From contig JAGCRL010000150.1 in assembly GCA_017964705.1 (NCBI GenBank), positions 1 through 7,177 on the forward strand: DNA of 7,177 nt, written 5' to 3'. The DNA comes from Alphaproteobacteria bacterium. Its GTDB lineage: Bacteria; Pseudomonadota; Alphaproteobacteria; RF32; CAG-239. A program made the translations under genes and the position numbers. Of this stretch, positions 1-7,138 are shown piece by piece (within the stretch, counting starts at the first letter, position 1; each line of letters starts with the position of its first letter). Below the pieces are notes generated by a model. It did no database searches. It was not told where the DNA came from and worked only from the letters and a program-made list of their open reading frames with translations.

Positions 1-2678
1 ATAAAGAAATTATAGAAAAATTATTGCACCGTATGGAAGGGCAAACAAAAGATAAAAATATTATAAATGTATATAAAGAAATTATAAGAGCTTGTCATGA
101 TGAAGAAGTGTATCAAAAAATTTTAAGACAGACGGATGATATTGATGTCGTTAATTTTATGTGTTACTATTGTAAAAGTTTTTCGGAAGAATTTTTGAAA
201 AAAATATTGAATCAGCCGAATTTATCTTGCGACGGATTAAGTGAACTTTTGGAATATTTTCCAGAGATAAGTTTGGATGATAAGCTAATAGATAAAGTAA
301 TAAAAAACAGTCAGTCAGCAAAAGAATCTGAAAGTTATGTTGAAGAAGTGATGCTTCATGTTTTAAAACAAAAAAATGATGAAAAAACAGCCGAGAAACT
401 TTTAAGGTATTTGATTGAGATAAAAGATTCTTTTGATTCCAGTAATGCAATGAAGATTTTGGCTAAAATAGTTCAAAATAATTCTTCTGATGCGGTTATT
501 AAAACGCTTATGGCAGTGGCTAAAACAAAAGAAAATTCTGCAGTGATATTTGATTTGATATTAAGAGAGAAAGCATCGCTTAGTGTGCTTAGTGAAATTT
601 CTCAATATTATTATGTGGTGCATCAAAATAAAATGAAACAAGAAGAAAAATCTGATGCTGATGAAGTTAAACCGAAAAGAAGAATAAATAAATCTCAGGA
701 TGCTTTGTTCGGATTTTATAAGGATATATGTGAGCGCTGGAAAGCGGCCGTTAAATCTACTAATGATTTAGCGGTGTTGGATTATATTTGGAATTGTCAT
801 GAAAAATTATGCGAACAACTAGGCGACAGAAAAAAAGATTTTAAGGAAATATATAAACCAACGGTAAAGGAATGTTTTGAGGATTCTGATTATATGGCAT
901 TAAAGCTTAAACAAATGTTTCCGCATTTGCCGACAGATCAGGCGATGAATAGAGCATTTAATGACTTATCTTTAGTGGGAGATAGGAAAGAAAAATCGGA
1001 ACAGTTTTTTGAACTGCTGAAAAATATAGGAAATAAATTTTTGATAGAATATTTAGAGAAATATTCTGAGACAACGGATCCGAAATTATTAGATGAAATT
1101 TTAAAAAACAAAGAACGGATGATGTTTGAATTGCCTAATAAAGAAGAAAATGAACGCCGAAAGGAGTATAAGAAGCTTGTTGCGATAGAAATGGCGTTAC
1201 ATAATAATAACTATATAGAATCTTGCTTAAGGAAAAAATATCCGGATTTGACTTTTGAAGAGGCATTAATTAGGGAAGCGGCACGTGTGGTAAAAAGCGG
1301 TGATGCGGCAGAAAAAGAACGGTTTAATAATTTTCTTTTGGCAGAAGGGGAAGCAGTTTTATTAAATAATATTGATGAGAGAGTGTGTACATATCTGGTT
1401 GACAATTTCAGTCAGCAAAATTTGGATGATGTTAATGCGTTGCGTTCATTTTACGGTTTGAAAATTATTATTGACGAGACAAAATTTGCTGATAGCGATA
1501 TTCGTACCGTGAGACGGATGCAATTTGATGATAGTGTTAACATGCCTGATAAAACAAGTGAATTCTATCCTGTTCAGCATTCGGAAGCTTATCGTAATTT
1601 CAGACGTGACGGAAGAAGAAGATTTAAGCCCTCTGACTATTATGATATGTTAGATAACAGCGAAGCAGTACAAGTATTAAAAGATTTTGGTTATGAATAT
1701 TTTGTTTATCAGCTACCGGATGTATTAGCGGAAGCTAAAGTGCCGCCGGAGATTGCCGTGCAATTTAATGTTAAAGATTTACAAGCTGTTTTTTGTGATC
1801 AACTTCTAGGTGATGAAAAAGAAGTTAGTGATAGGTATGGGGAGTTATTGTTTGTAAAAAAACGAGCGAAAATGAGCGCTGATGAAGATAAGGATGATTT
1901 GCCGGGAGCCAGAGAACAATATTGGGTCGACATGGTTAATAATAAACGGTTAGTGGCGTTGATTAAAGATGATTTGCGGCGACATAATATTTCTGAAGAG
2001 GATATAAAACTATTATTTGCCAGTGCAGAAGTTGCAGGATATCCTAATTCGGGGCGGAAATATTCTCGAGTTAGCAGTGTATTTTTTCAGTTGCATCACA
2101 TTTTAGGGTTAAAAGATGGCGGTAAAAATTATCCCAGCAATTTTGCTCCGGTAGTTTTTTATCCGAGTGATGTTTGGACAGGAGTGGGGGATTCTTTTTC
2201 TTCGCATACACCGTTGCATCGCTATGATACGCCACTGGATAAGTTCTATGTTGTGGAAGATGCGGAAAGGCCGACAGATATTATGTTAACGCGGGCAAGG
2301 CCATACATGGGAACAAAAGCAGTGCGTATCAGAACGATTTTTGCTGATGATGAAAATAATAGTAACAGCAAAGTGCTTTATTATGGCGGGGCAAGAAGAT
2401 CAAGCCGATATGTGGGGCGTTTGCATGATATGGTCAATATTGAAATGAAAGCTAAGAAATTGGCAAAAAAACAAAAATCCGATGAGGAGCGTATGAAGGG
2501 CTTAGTGCAAATTGTTTTTCAGAATGTTCTGAATAGAATCGAGCAAAGTCGTAAAAATGAAGAAAAGCGCAAAATGGCAGAAAAACGTGAAAAAATTGAA
2601 GCACGAAAAGAGGCATTAAGGAAACGTGCTAAAAAATCGACAGAGCGTAAAATAAAATCTAAAAAAGAAAGAGAATAA
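1..2678 (+). CDS. Large helical-repeat protein with C-terminal HNH/LHH-like nuclease motif, 5'-partial
   Basis: I do not recognise a named family. The frame is open to the left edge (first full codon at base 3). The in-window candidates, TTG at 24 and ATG at 33, have no Shine-Dalgarno sequence, so the gene probably starts upstream. Residues are counted from TTG 24 (884 aa). Residues 1-240 are short amphipathic helices in pairs, suggesting HEAT/ARM-like repeats. Residues about 248-455 hold two copies of a roughly 105-residue unit, each with a Y-x8-P-x-L core (from Y290 and Y397). Near residues 690-732 an HNH-like pattern appears: LHHI (H691, H692), a DGG turn (698-700), N706 and HxxxH (H728, H732), reminiscent of LHH/HNH nucleases without zinc-ribbon cysteines. 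From about residue 800 the chain is almost all Lys, Glu and Arg, a likely long charged helix. No signal peptide or membrane segment is visible. Nuclease function is inferred; a structural or inactive HNH fold, or an effector role, is possible. Confidence 0.8.
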   Translation, partial: KEIIEKLLHRMEGQTKDKNIINVYKEIIRACHDEEVYQKILRQTDDIDVVNFMCYYCKSFSEEFLKKILNQPNLSCDGLSELLEYFPEISLDDKLIDKVIKNSQSAKESESYVEEVMLHVLKQKNDEKTAEKLLRYLIEIKDSFDSSNAMKILAKIVQNNSSDAVIKTLMAVAKTKENSAVIFDLILREKASLSVLSEISQYYYVVHQNKMKQEEKSDADEVKPKRRINKSQDALFGFYKDICERWKAAVKSTNDLAVLDYIWNCHEKLCEQLGDRKKDFKEIYKPTVKECFEDSDYMALKLKQMFPHLPTDQAMNRAFNDLSLVGDRKEKSEQFFELLKNIGNKFLIEYLEKYSETTDPKLLDEILKNKERMMFELPNKEENERRKEYKKLVAIEMALHNNNYIESCLRKKYPDLTFEEALIREAARVVKSGDAAEKERFNNFLLAEGEAVLLNNIDERVCTYLVDNFSQQNLDDVNALRSFYGLKIIIDETKFADSDIRTVRRMQFDDSVNMPDKTSEFYPVQHSEAYRNFRRDGRRRFKPSDYYDMLDNSEAVQVLKDFGYEYFVYQLPDVLAEAKVPPEIAVQFNVKDLQAVFCDQLLGDEKEVSDRYGELLFVKKRAKMSADEDKDDLPGAREQYWVDMVNNKRLVALIKDDLRRHNISEEDIKLLFASAEVAGYPNSGRKYSRVSSVFFQLHHILGLKDGGKNYPSNFAPVVFYPSDVWTGVGDSFSSHTPLHRYDTPLDKFYVVEDAERPTDIMLTRARPYMGTKAVRIRTIFADDENNSNSKVLYYGGARRSSRYVGRLHDMVNIEMKAKKLAKKQKSDEERMKGLVQIVFQNVLNRIEQSRKNEEKRKMAEKREKIEARKEALRKRAKKSTERKIKSKKERE

Positions 2679-2684
2679 GCGCAA

Positions 2685-2709
2685 AATTTTTTTCGGTGGG
2701 GAAAAAATT
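2685..2709 (+). terminator. AT-rich hairpin after the large gene, possible terminator
   Basis: Seven bases after the TAA stop a 10-bp stem can form: 2685-2694 pairs with 2700-2709 (eight A-T pairs, one G-T wobble, one C-G closing pair) around the loop GGTGG. An AATTTT stretch follows. The stem is almost all A-T, so it is weaker than a classical intrinsic terminator; the call rests on position and symmetry. Confidence 0.35.
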
Positions 2710-2716
2710 AATTTTG

Positions 2717-2745
2717 TTGCGAATTTATTGTGTGTGATTTATCTT
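2717..2745 (+). promoter_or_regulatory. Candidate sigma70 promoter for deoB
   Basis: TTGCGA at 2717-2722 (4 of 6 to TTGACA) and TATCTT at 2740-2745 (4 of 6 to TATAAT) are separated by 17 bases. This would start transcription roughly 20 bases before the deoB start codon. It lies downstream of the hairpin at 2685-2709, consistent with a separate deoB-amidase transcription unit. The boxes are weak, so this is tentative. Confidence 0.3.
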
Positions 2746-2760
2746 TTTTCTAGTTTTTTT

Positions 2761-2767
2761 GAGGGAG
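2761..2767 (+). promoter_or_regulatory. Ribosome binding site deciding the deoB start
   Basis: GAGGGAG lies 6 bases before ATG 2774. This strong Shine-Dalgarno sequence favours ATG 2774 over the in-frame TTG at 2759, which lies upstream of the site itself and would add five residues not seen in the family. Confidence 0.8.
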
Positions 2768-2773
2768 ATTTTT

Positions 2774-3967
2774 ATGGCTAAAGTCATTATTTTAATGATG
2801 GATTCTTTTGGGCTGGGAGGCGCAAAAGATGCTGCTTTGTTTGATGACTTGGGGGCTAATACATTTTTGCATATTGCCGAAAACTATGAACACCTGGCTG
2901 TGCCTAATTTGGAGGCGGTGGGGCTGGTTGAGGCCGGAGAAATTGCTTCCGGAATAAGGGCGCCGGTTGAAAAAGCAAAGGCAAAATTAAATTTACCGGC
3001 TAAATTTGGAGCAATGGAAGAAATCAGCGCCGGTAAAGATACTATCTCCGGACATTGGGAAATGGCAGGAGTGCCGGTTAAACAGGATTTCGGGCATTTT
3101 AAGCTTGATTATCCGAGTTTTCCTGATGAATTAATCAAAAAAATTTGTGCGCGAGCTGGAATTTCCGGTATTTTGGGAAATAAAGCTGCTTCCGGTACGG
3201 TGATTATTCAAGAACTGGGAGAGCAACATATTGCCAGCGGAATGCCGATTTTTTATACGTCTTCTGACAGTAATCTGCAAATTGCGGCACATGAAAAATA
3301 TTTTGGGTTACAACGATTATATCAGCTTTGTGAAATTGCTTTTGAGGAAGTGAAACCTTATCGTATCGGGCGGATTATCGCCAGACCGTTTATAGGAGAA
3401 AAAGCCGGTGAGTTTGTGCGCACAAAAAACAGGCATGATTATGCGGTAAGACCTTTTGCTCCAACTATTTTGGATAAAGCTTATGAGGCCGGGCTTAAGG
3501 TAACGGCTATCGGTAAAATTAATGATATCTATTCCGGTTCGGGAGTTAGCAGAGCAGTTAAAGCGAGCGGCTTAGAAGAGCTTTGGAATGTTACGCTGGA
3601 AGAATGCAGACGGATTGGAAACGATGACGGAATCGTTTTTACTAATTTTGTGGATTTTGATATGGAATGGGGACATCGTCGGGATTTGAAAGGTTATGCC
3701 GAGGGATTGATATATTTTGATACTCGATTGCCGGAAATTGCCGAAGTGTTGGGGGATGATGATATAGTGTTTATTACCGCAGACCATGGATGTGATCCTT
3801 CTTATAAAGGTACTGAACATACACGCGAGTGTGTGCCGGTATTGATGTTTGGCAAAAAAGTGGTACCGCAAAATATCGGGCGACGGGCCACTTATGCTGA
3901 TATTGCGGCAACTATTGCTGATAAATTTAATTTACAACCTTTTGATATAGGAAAGAGTTTTTTGTAA
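2774..3967 (+). CDS. deoB: Phosphopentomutase
   Basis: DeoB interconverts ribose-1-phosphate or deoxyribose-1-phosphate and the 5-phosphates in the cytoplasm, linking nucleoside salvage to the pentose phosphate pathway. It belongs to the alkaline phosphatase-like metalloenzyme superfamily. From ATG 2774 the protein is 397 aa, normal for the family (about 390-410). Seen in order: the N-terminal MMDSFG metal motif (D10); KDTISGHWEM with the phospho-acceptor Thr T90 (equivalent to T85 of the Bacillus cereus enzyme); YTSSDSNLQIAAHE in the cap region; FVDFDMEWGHRRD with metal ligands D296 and H301; TADHGCDP with D337 and H338; and EHTRE with H349. All expected metal-binding residues are present, so it should be active. 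A strong ribosome binding site precedes it. One base separates its stop from the following amidase, indicating an operon. No deoA, deoC or deoD gene is visible nearby. Confidence 0.97.
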   Translation: MAKVIILMMDSFGLGGAKDAALFDDLGANTFLHIAENYEHLAVPNLEAVGLVEAGEIASGIRAPVEKAKAKLNLPAKFGAMEEISAGKDTISGHWEMAGVPVKQDFGHFKLDYPSFPDELIKKICARAGISGILGNKAASGTVIIQELGEQHIASGMPIFYTSSDSNLQIAAHEKYFGLQRLYQLCEIAFEEVKPYRIGRIIARPFIGEKAGEFVRTKNRHDYAVRPFAPTILDKAYEAGLKVTAIGKINDIYSGSGVSRAVKASGLEELWNVTLEECRRIGNDDGIVFTNFVDFDMEWGHRRDLKGYAEGLIYFDTRLPEIAEVLGDDDIVFITADHGCDPSYKGTEHTRECVPVLMFGKKVVPQNIGRRATYADIAATIADKFNLQPFDIGKSFL

Positions 3968-3968
3968 G

Positions 3969-4748
3969 ATGAAAGAGTTATTATTACCATATTATAATGA
4001 TCGTAGAGGACGTCAGATAGATACATTGGTTATCCATGCTTCTGCGCAACATAATGCTGATGATTTGATTGCTAAATTGGTGGAAAGAGAACTTTCTGCG
4101 CATTATTTAGTTGATGAACAAGGAGAAATTATCCGTTTGGTGCCGGAAGCTTGCAGGGCTTGGCATGCCGGTGTGGGAGAATGGCGTGGCGAAAAGGACT
4201 TGAACAGCACTTCTATCGGGATTGAAATGTGTAACGGGCTGTTTGGGGAGGAACCTTTTACAGATAAGCAAATTAATGCATTAATTGAACTTTGTCAGCA
4301 TTTGAGCGATAAATATGCAATTGAACCGACACAGATTATTGGGCATTCGGATTTGGCACCGGCCAGAAAAATTGACCCGGGGGTTATGTTTCCGTGGCAG
4401 AAGTTGGCGGAAAACGGGGTCGGACTTTGGTATGATTGTAAGCGGGAACATCGCTCGAACGGTAAAACACATGAGCAAATGTTGAAGTTAATCGGCTATG
4501 GTACTGATGATTTAGAAGCAACGGAATGGGCTTTTTGCAGGCATTTTAATCCGGCGTTGTATTGTTTTTTGGGAGGTAAGAAAGGGGCTAATAAAGGGAC
4601 TATCGATGGTCTTGTTTTGCACCATAATCCGCAATATCTTAAAACATTGCAGGCTGTTTGCGAAGTGTTTGAGAAAAATCAAACCGTGGAAGAATTTTGC
4701 TGGCCAAAGTATTCTTGGCGTGCGGTAGGAAGCAGTCATAGAATTTAA
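3969..4748 (+). CDS. AmpD-like N-acetylmuramoyl-L-alanine amidase (Amidase_2) with C-terminal extension
   Basis: A zinc amidase of the Amidase_2/AmpD family, which cleaves the bond between N-acetylmuramic (or 1,6-anhydro-muramic) acid and L-alanine in peptidoglycan fragments. No signal peptide is seen, so it is probably cytoplasmic and acts in cell-wall recycling like AmpD. Zinc ligands by alignment from memory: H23 (VIHAS), H126 (GHSDLAP) and D136 (KIDPG). K134 matches the conserved AmpD lysine two residues before the Asp, and E86 (SIGIE) the catalytic glutamate. SAHYLV and AWHAG are typical family motifs. The usual second His after VIH is Ala here. Residues about 172-195 (LIGYG...AFCRHFNP) resemble the degenerate peptidoglycan-binding tail of alphaproteobacterial AmpD proteins, but the last 60 residues are unfamiliar. 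The start ATG is one base after the deoB stop. The nearest Shine-Dalgarno-like AGGAAAGAG is rather far upstream, inside deoB, so translational coupling is likely. Confidence 0.88.
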   Translation: MKELLLPYYNDRRGRQIDTLVIHASAQHNADDLIAKLVERELSAHYLVDEQGEIIRLVPEACRAWHAGVGEWRGEKDLNSTSIGIEMCNGLFGEEPFTDKQINALIELCQHLSDKYAIEPTQIIGHSDLAPARKIDPGVMFPWQKLAENGVGLWYDCKREHRSNGKTHEQMLKLIGYGTDDLEATEWAFCRHFNPALYCFLGGKKGANKGTIDGLVLHHNPQYLKTLQAVCEVFEKNQTVEEFCWPKYSWRAVGSSHRI

Positions 4749-4757
4749 GTGTTACTT

Positions 4758-6329
4758 TTAGTCGGTATAAGCTGTTTTTTCATAAGCATCGTATACAATG
4801 TAATCTATTTCATACATGTTGTTGTATTTCAGACCATATTCAGAGGTGGCATAACTGGTTTTGCTTTGAAATTTTCCAGTTCCTGTAGAAGTTAGTTCTT
4901 GTATGAAAATTGAGCCGACAGGAAAATCATTATTTTTAGTGTGTTTTTTTATGTCTTCATCTTTGTATATGATATAAATATCGCTAGCTTTTTGTAGTGC
5001 CGGTGCTAATACGAAGATGCTTGGAAATATATGGCGTTGTAATAATACTTTTTTATTTTCTATTGTTTTTTGTATTTGCGATAAGTCAGAGTTGCGATCG
5101 AGAAATGGGTTATGCAACATGATAGAAAAATTTATTACAGACAGTATTAAGGCCGTATAACAAAATATTTTTAAAGTGAAATGCTGTTTAAAGGCTAAGA
5201 CTAATGAAAGGTAAATCAGAGGTATAACACCAACATAATATCGACTATTAAATCTTCCCATATTAGGAGCAAGCATAACAATAAAAAAGCCGGTTATAAG
5301 ACCGATTATAAATAGAGTATATCCTATTTTGGGGAGTTTGTTTTTGTAAAATAACAGCAATACACATAAAACAATTAAACTCCATACTATTAGAAAATGA
5401 TGCGCAAAAAATAAAGATACGGATAGTTGATTTAATAAGAATTCAAAGAAATGCGGAATTAACCATAAATGCCATTTGGATGTTATTTGAGAAATTTCTA
5501 AACCACGTTCTGAAAATAAAATAATGTTTAAGAAAGGCGGAAAAATTATAGCGGTGGTTAATACACTTGATAACATTATTATGCCATATAATAGAGATAA
5601 TCGATAATGTTTTTCTAAGAGAAGTAAAATAATTGTTCCGAGAGTTAGGAAAAAGGCGTAGATTAATCCGTAGAAATGGGTTAAAAAACAACAGGTGGCT
5701 AAAATGTAAGTGGTGATAATTTGATGGAAAACAAATTTTTTATCATTTATTATTTTTAATGCTTGCCAAATTAATCCGATGAAAAAAGCCATTTCTAACA
5801 AATACATACGAATGTAAACTTCTGTTTCCAGGGTTATGGGTAAAAAAGCAAATAAAAAAGTTGCAGCCAGTGCCCATTTTTTGTCTTTTAATAATTCGAT
5901 AGAGGCTTTATTGAATAAAATAATCAGTAAAATCAGGATTAATCCGTTTAATAAAAGTCCAGGATATTTGTTGAAAGTATCGGGTATAAAGGAATCTATT
6001 GTGTGTAAAAGTATGAAATAAAGCGGGGGGTGTACATCGTTTTTTAAATTTTTTATGATGTGAGAATATTGAAATCTTTCGTATGGTTGAACGGTTAGAT
6101 AGTCATGAAATATTTTTCCTTTTAGCCAATGATCATGAAGAGCATATGGATTTTGTTGGACAGAAATGTCTCTATACCCATCTAAAAAAGCACCAGTACT
6201 GCTGTGAGCAAGTCCATATGAATATATTTCATCAACGTAAAAACCGTTTTTCAGAATGCACAAACTCATGAAAGTTAAAATTATAGAAACAATTATGAGG
6301 ATAATATATGATTTAAGGTTTTTATGCAT
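4758..6329 (-). CDS. Integral membrane GT-C glycosyltransferase, ArnT/PMT (GT39-like) type
   Basis: A 523-aa polytopic inner-membrane protein of the ArnT/PMT-like GT-C superfamily. These enzymes transfer a sugar from a polyprenyl-phosphate donor to an acceptor such as lipid A, a glycan or a protein on the periplasmic face. An N-terminal membrane segment (about residues 7-27) is followed by the acidic YVDEIYSYG motif (D33, E34), the usual GT-C catalytic or metal-binding loop. A second loop carries NDVHPPLYF (D98, H100), also typical. About ten further hydrophobic segments run to around residue 405. The last 110 or so residues form a soluble, presumably periplasmic, domain. The start at 6329 is backed by AAAGGAA five bases upstream. 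The gene converges on the amidase with 9 bases between stops and diverges from tag. It looks AT-richer than deoB and stands alone without other envelope-glycan genes in view, so substrate and acceptor cannot be given. Membrane segments were judged by eye. Confidence 0.85.
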   Translation of the reverse strand: MHKNLKSYIILIIVSIILTFMSLCILKNGFYVDEIYSYGLAHSSTGAFLDGYRDISVQQNPYALHDHWLKGKIFHDYLTVQPYERFQYSHIIKNLKNDVHPPLYFILLHTIDSFIPDTFNKYPGLLLNGLILILLIILFNKASIELLKDKKWALAATFLFAFLPITLETEVYIRMYLLEMAFFIGLIWQALKIINDKKFVFHQIITTYILATCCFLTHFYGLIYAFFLTLGTIILLLLEKHYRLSLLYGIIMLSSVLTTAIIFPPFLNIILFSERGLEISQITSKWHLWLIPHFFEFLLNQLSVSLFFAHHFLIVWSLIVLCVLLLFYKNKLPKIGYTLFIIGLITGFFIVMLAPNMGRFNSRYYVGVIPLIYLSLVLAFKQHFTLKIFCYTALILSVINFSIMLHNPFLDRNSDLSQIQKTIENKKVLLQRHIFPSIFVLAPALQKASDIYIIYKDEDIKKHTKNNDFPVGSIFIQELTSTGTGKFQSKTSYATSEYGLKYNNMYEIDYIVYDAYEKTAYTD

Positions 6330-6334
6330 GATGA

Positions 6335-6341
6335 TTCCTTT
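6335..6341 (-). promoter_or_regulatory. Ribosome binding site of the glycosyltransferase gene
   Basis: On the - strand this reads AAAGGAA, ending five bases before the ATG at 6329-6327. It is well placed and fixes the start codon. Confidence 0.7.
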
Positions 6342-6355
6342 GAAATAATATGCTA

Positions 6356-6389
6356 AATATTATATGATTTTATTTGTTTATATAATATT
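6356..6389. repeat. 10-bp-arm inverted repeat in the divergent intergenic region
   Basis: AATATTATAT at 6356-6365 is perfectly complementary to ATATAATATT at 6380-6389, with a 14-base spacer. Each arm contains a TATAAT, on the - strand in the left arm (6359-6364) and on the + strand in the right arm (6381-6386), both pointing outward. It could be a regulator-binding site, a pair of divergent -10 boxes, or chance symmetry in AT-rich DNA. Confidence 0.6.
6359..6364 (-). promoter_or_regulatory. Candidate -10 box for the glycosyltransferase gene
   Basis: A perfect TATAAT on the - strand, about 30 bases before the start codon, would place transcription initiation near 6352. No good TTGACA-like -35 box is found 16-18 bases further upstream (6382-6387 reads TATTAT), so the call rests on the -10 alone. 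Confidence 0.4.
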
Positions 6390-6408
6390 AAGATTTGTAA
6401 AAAATGGC

Positions 6409-6438
6409 TTGACGGCTGTTAAATGTGGGGATTACACT
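6409..6438 (+). promoter_or_regulatory. Candidate sigma70 promoter for tag
   Basis: TTGACG at 6409-6414 (5 of 6 to consensus) and TACACT at 6433-6438 (4 of 6) are separated by 18 bases. Transcription would start near 6445, leaving a leader of about 30 bases before the tag ATG at 6476. Confidence 0.45.
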
Positions 6439-6475
6439 TTGAAAGTATGGGTAAAGAATTAGATGGTAGGCAAAA

Positions 6476-7081
6476 ATGAGCTGTAGAGACTATTGGGATA
6501 ATGCTTCGTTGATTAATCGGCAATATCATGATCGGGAATGGGGAGTGCCGCTGTTTGATGATGTTAAGCAGTTTGAATTTTTGATGCTGGAAGTGATGCA
6601 ATGCGGTTTGAGCTGGAGTACGGTTATCAATAAACGAGATGTCTTCAGAAAGTGTTTTGACTGGTTTGATTTTGATAAAATAGCGCAATATAATCAGCAG
6701 GATGTGGCCAGAATTATGGCAGAAGAAGGGATGATTAAAAGTTCCAGAAAAATTGCGGCGGTTATTCATAATGCACAATGTTTTCAGAAAATCAGGCAGG
6801 AATTCGGAAGCTTTTCGGAGTATCTTTGGCGGTATTCAGATGGTAAGACTATTCTTTATGACAGACATGAGGAAGGGAAAATTCCGGCCAGTAACGGACT
6901 TTCTTTGCAAATCAGCAAGGATTTGAAAAAACGTGGATTTAAATATTTGGGGGCAGTAACGGTCTATTCGCATTTGCAGGCTTGCGGGATGATTAATGAC
7001 CATGATAAAACCTGCCCCAGATATGCGTATATTAATTCTCATTTTCCGACAGTAAGGAAAAAGCGTCGGCTTGAAAAATAA
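6476..7081 (+). CDS. tag: DNA-3-methyladenine glycosylase I
   Basis: Tag excises 3-methyladenine from alkylated DNA by cutting the N-glycosidic bond, starting base excision repair in the cytoplasm. It belongs to the helix-hairpin-helix glycosylase superfamily with the Tag-specific zinc site. The protein is 201 aa (Escherichia coli Tag is 187). Motifs match from end to end: C3, YHDREWGVP with H18, LEVMQCGLSW with E39 (equivalent to E38 of E. coli) and W47, KKRGFKYLG, then QACGMINDH and the H-x3-C pair H176/C180 that completes the C3/H18/H176/C180 zinc site. A short basic tail (TVRKKRRLEK) follows. ATG 6476 is preceded by a modest GGTAGG five bases upstream and is the natural family start because C3 must be included. 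Divergent from the glycosyltransferase gene and apparently a single-gene unit. No ada or alkylation-response gene is visible in the window. Confidence 0.96.
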   Translation: MSCRDYWDNASLINRQYHDREWGVPLFDDVKQFEFLMLEVMQCGLSWSTVINKRDVFRKCFDWFDFDKIAQYNQQDVARIMAEEGMIKSSRKIAAVIHNAQCFQKIRQEFGSFSEYLWRYSDGKTILYDRHEEGKIPASNGLSLQISKDLKKRGFKYLGAVTVYSHLQACGMINDHDKTCPRYAYINSHFPTVRKKRRLEK

Positions 7082-7138
7082 GGTTAAACGGGCGGACTTG
7101 GGGAAAAAATGATAATAAAGTTTGCAGAGCTTGAAATT

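Noticed and set aside
157..450. Open frame of 97 codons on the - strand inside the large gene
   Set aside because: It lies fully under a longer coherent coding frame, has low-complexity Leu/Phe/His-rich translation and no ribosome binding site.
2759..2773. TTG at 2759 as the deoB start
   Set aside because: The Shine-Dalgarno sequence lies at 2761-2767, inside that extension, and ATG 2774 gives the normal DeoB N-terminus.
3572..3871. Open frame of 99 codons on the - strand inside deoB
   Set aside because: It overlaps conserved DeoB metal-binding motifs on the other strand and has no recognisable protein features.
4746..4760. Possible bidirectional terminator between the convergent amidase and glycosyltransferase genes
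   Set aside because: Only a 4-bp AAGT/ACTT stem with a 3-base loop can be drawn, and it lacks a GC-rich stem or a proper T run.
6419..6778. Open frame of 119 codons on the - strand over the start of tag
   Set aside because: The + strand encodes a clear Tag protein with all zinc ligands; the antisense translation resembles nothing.
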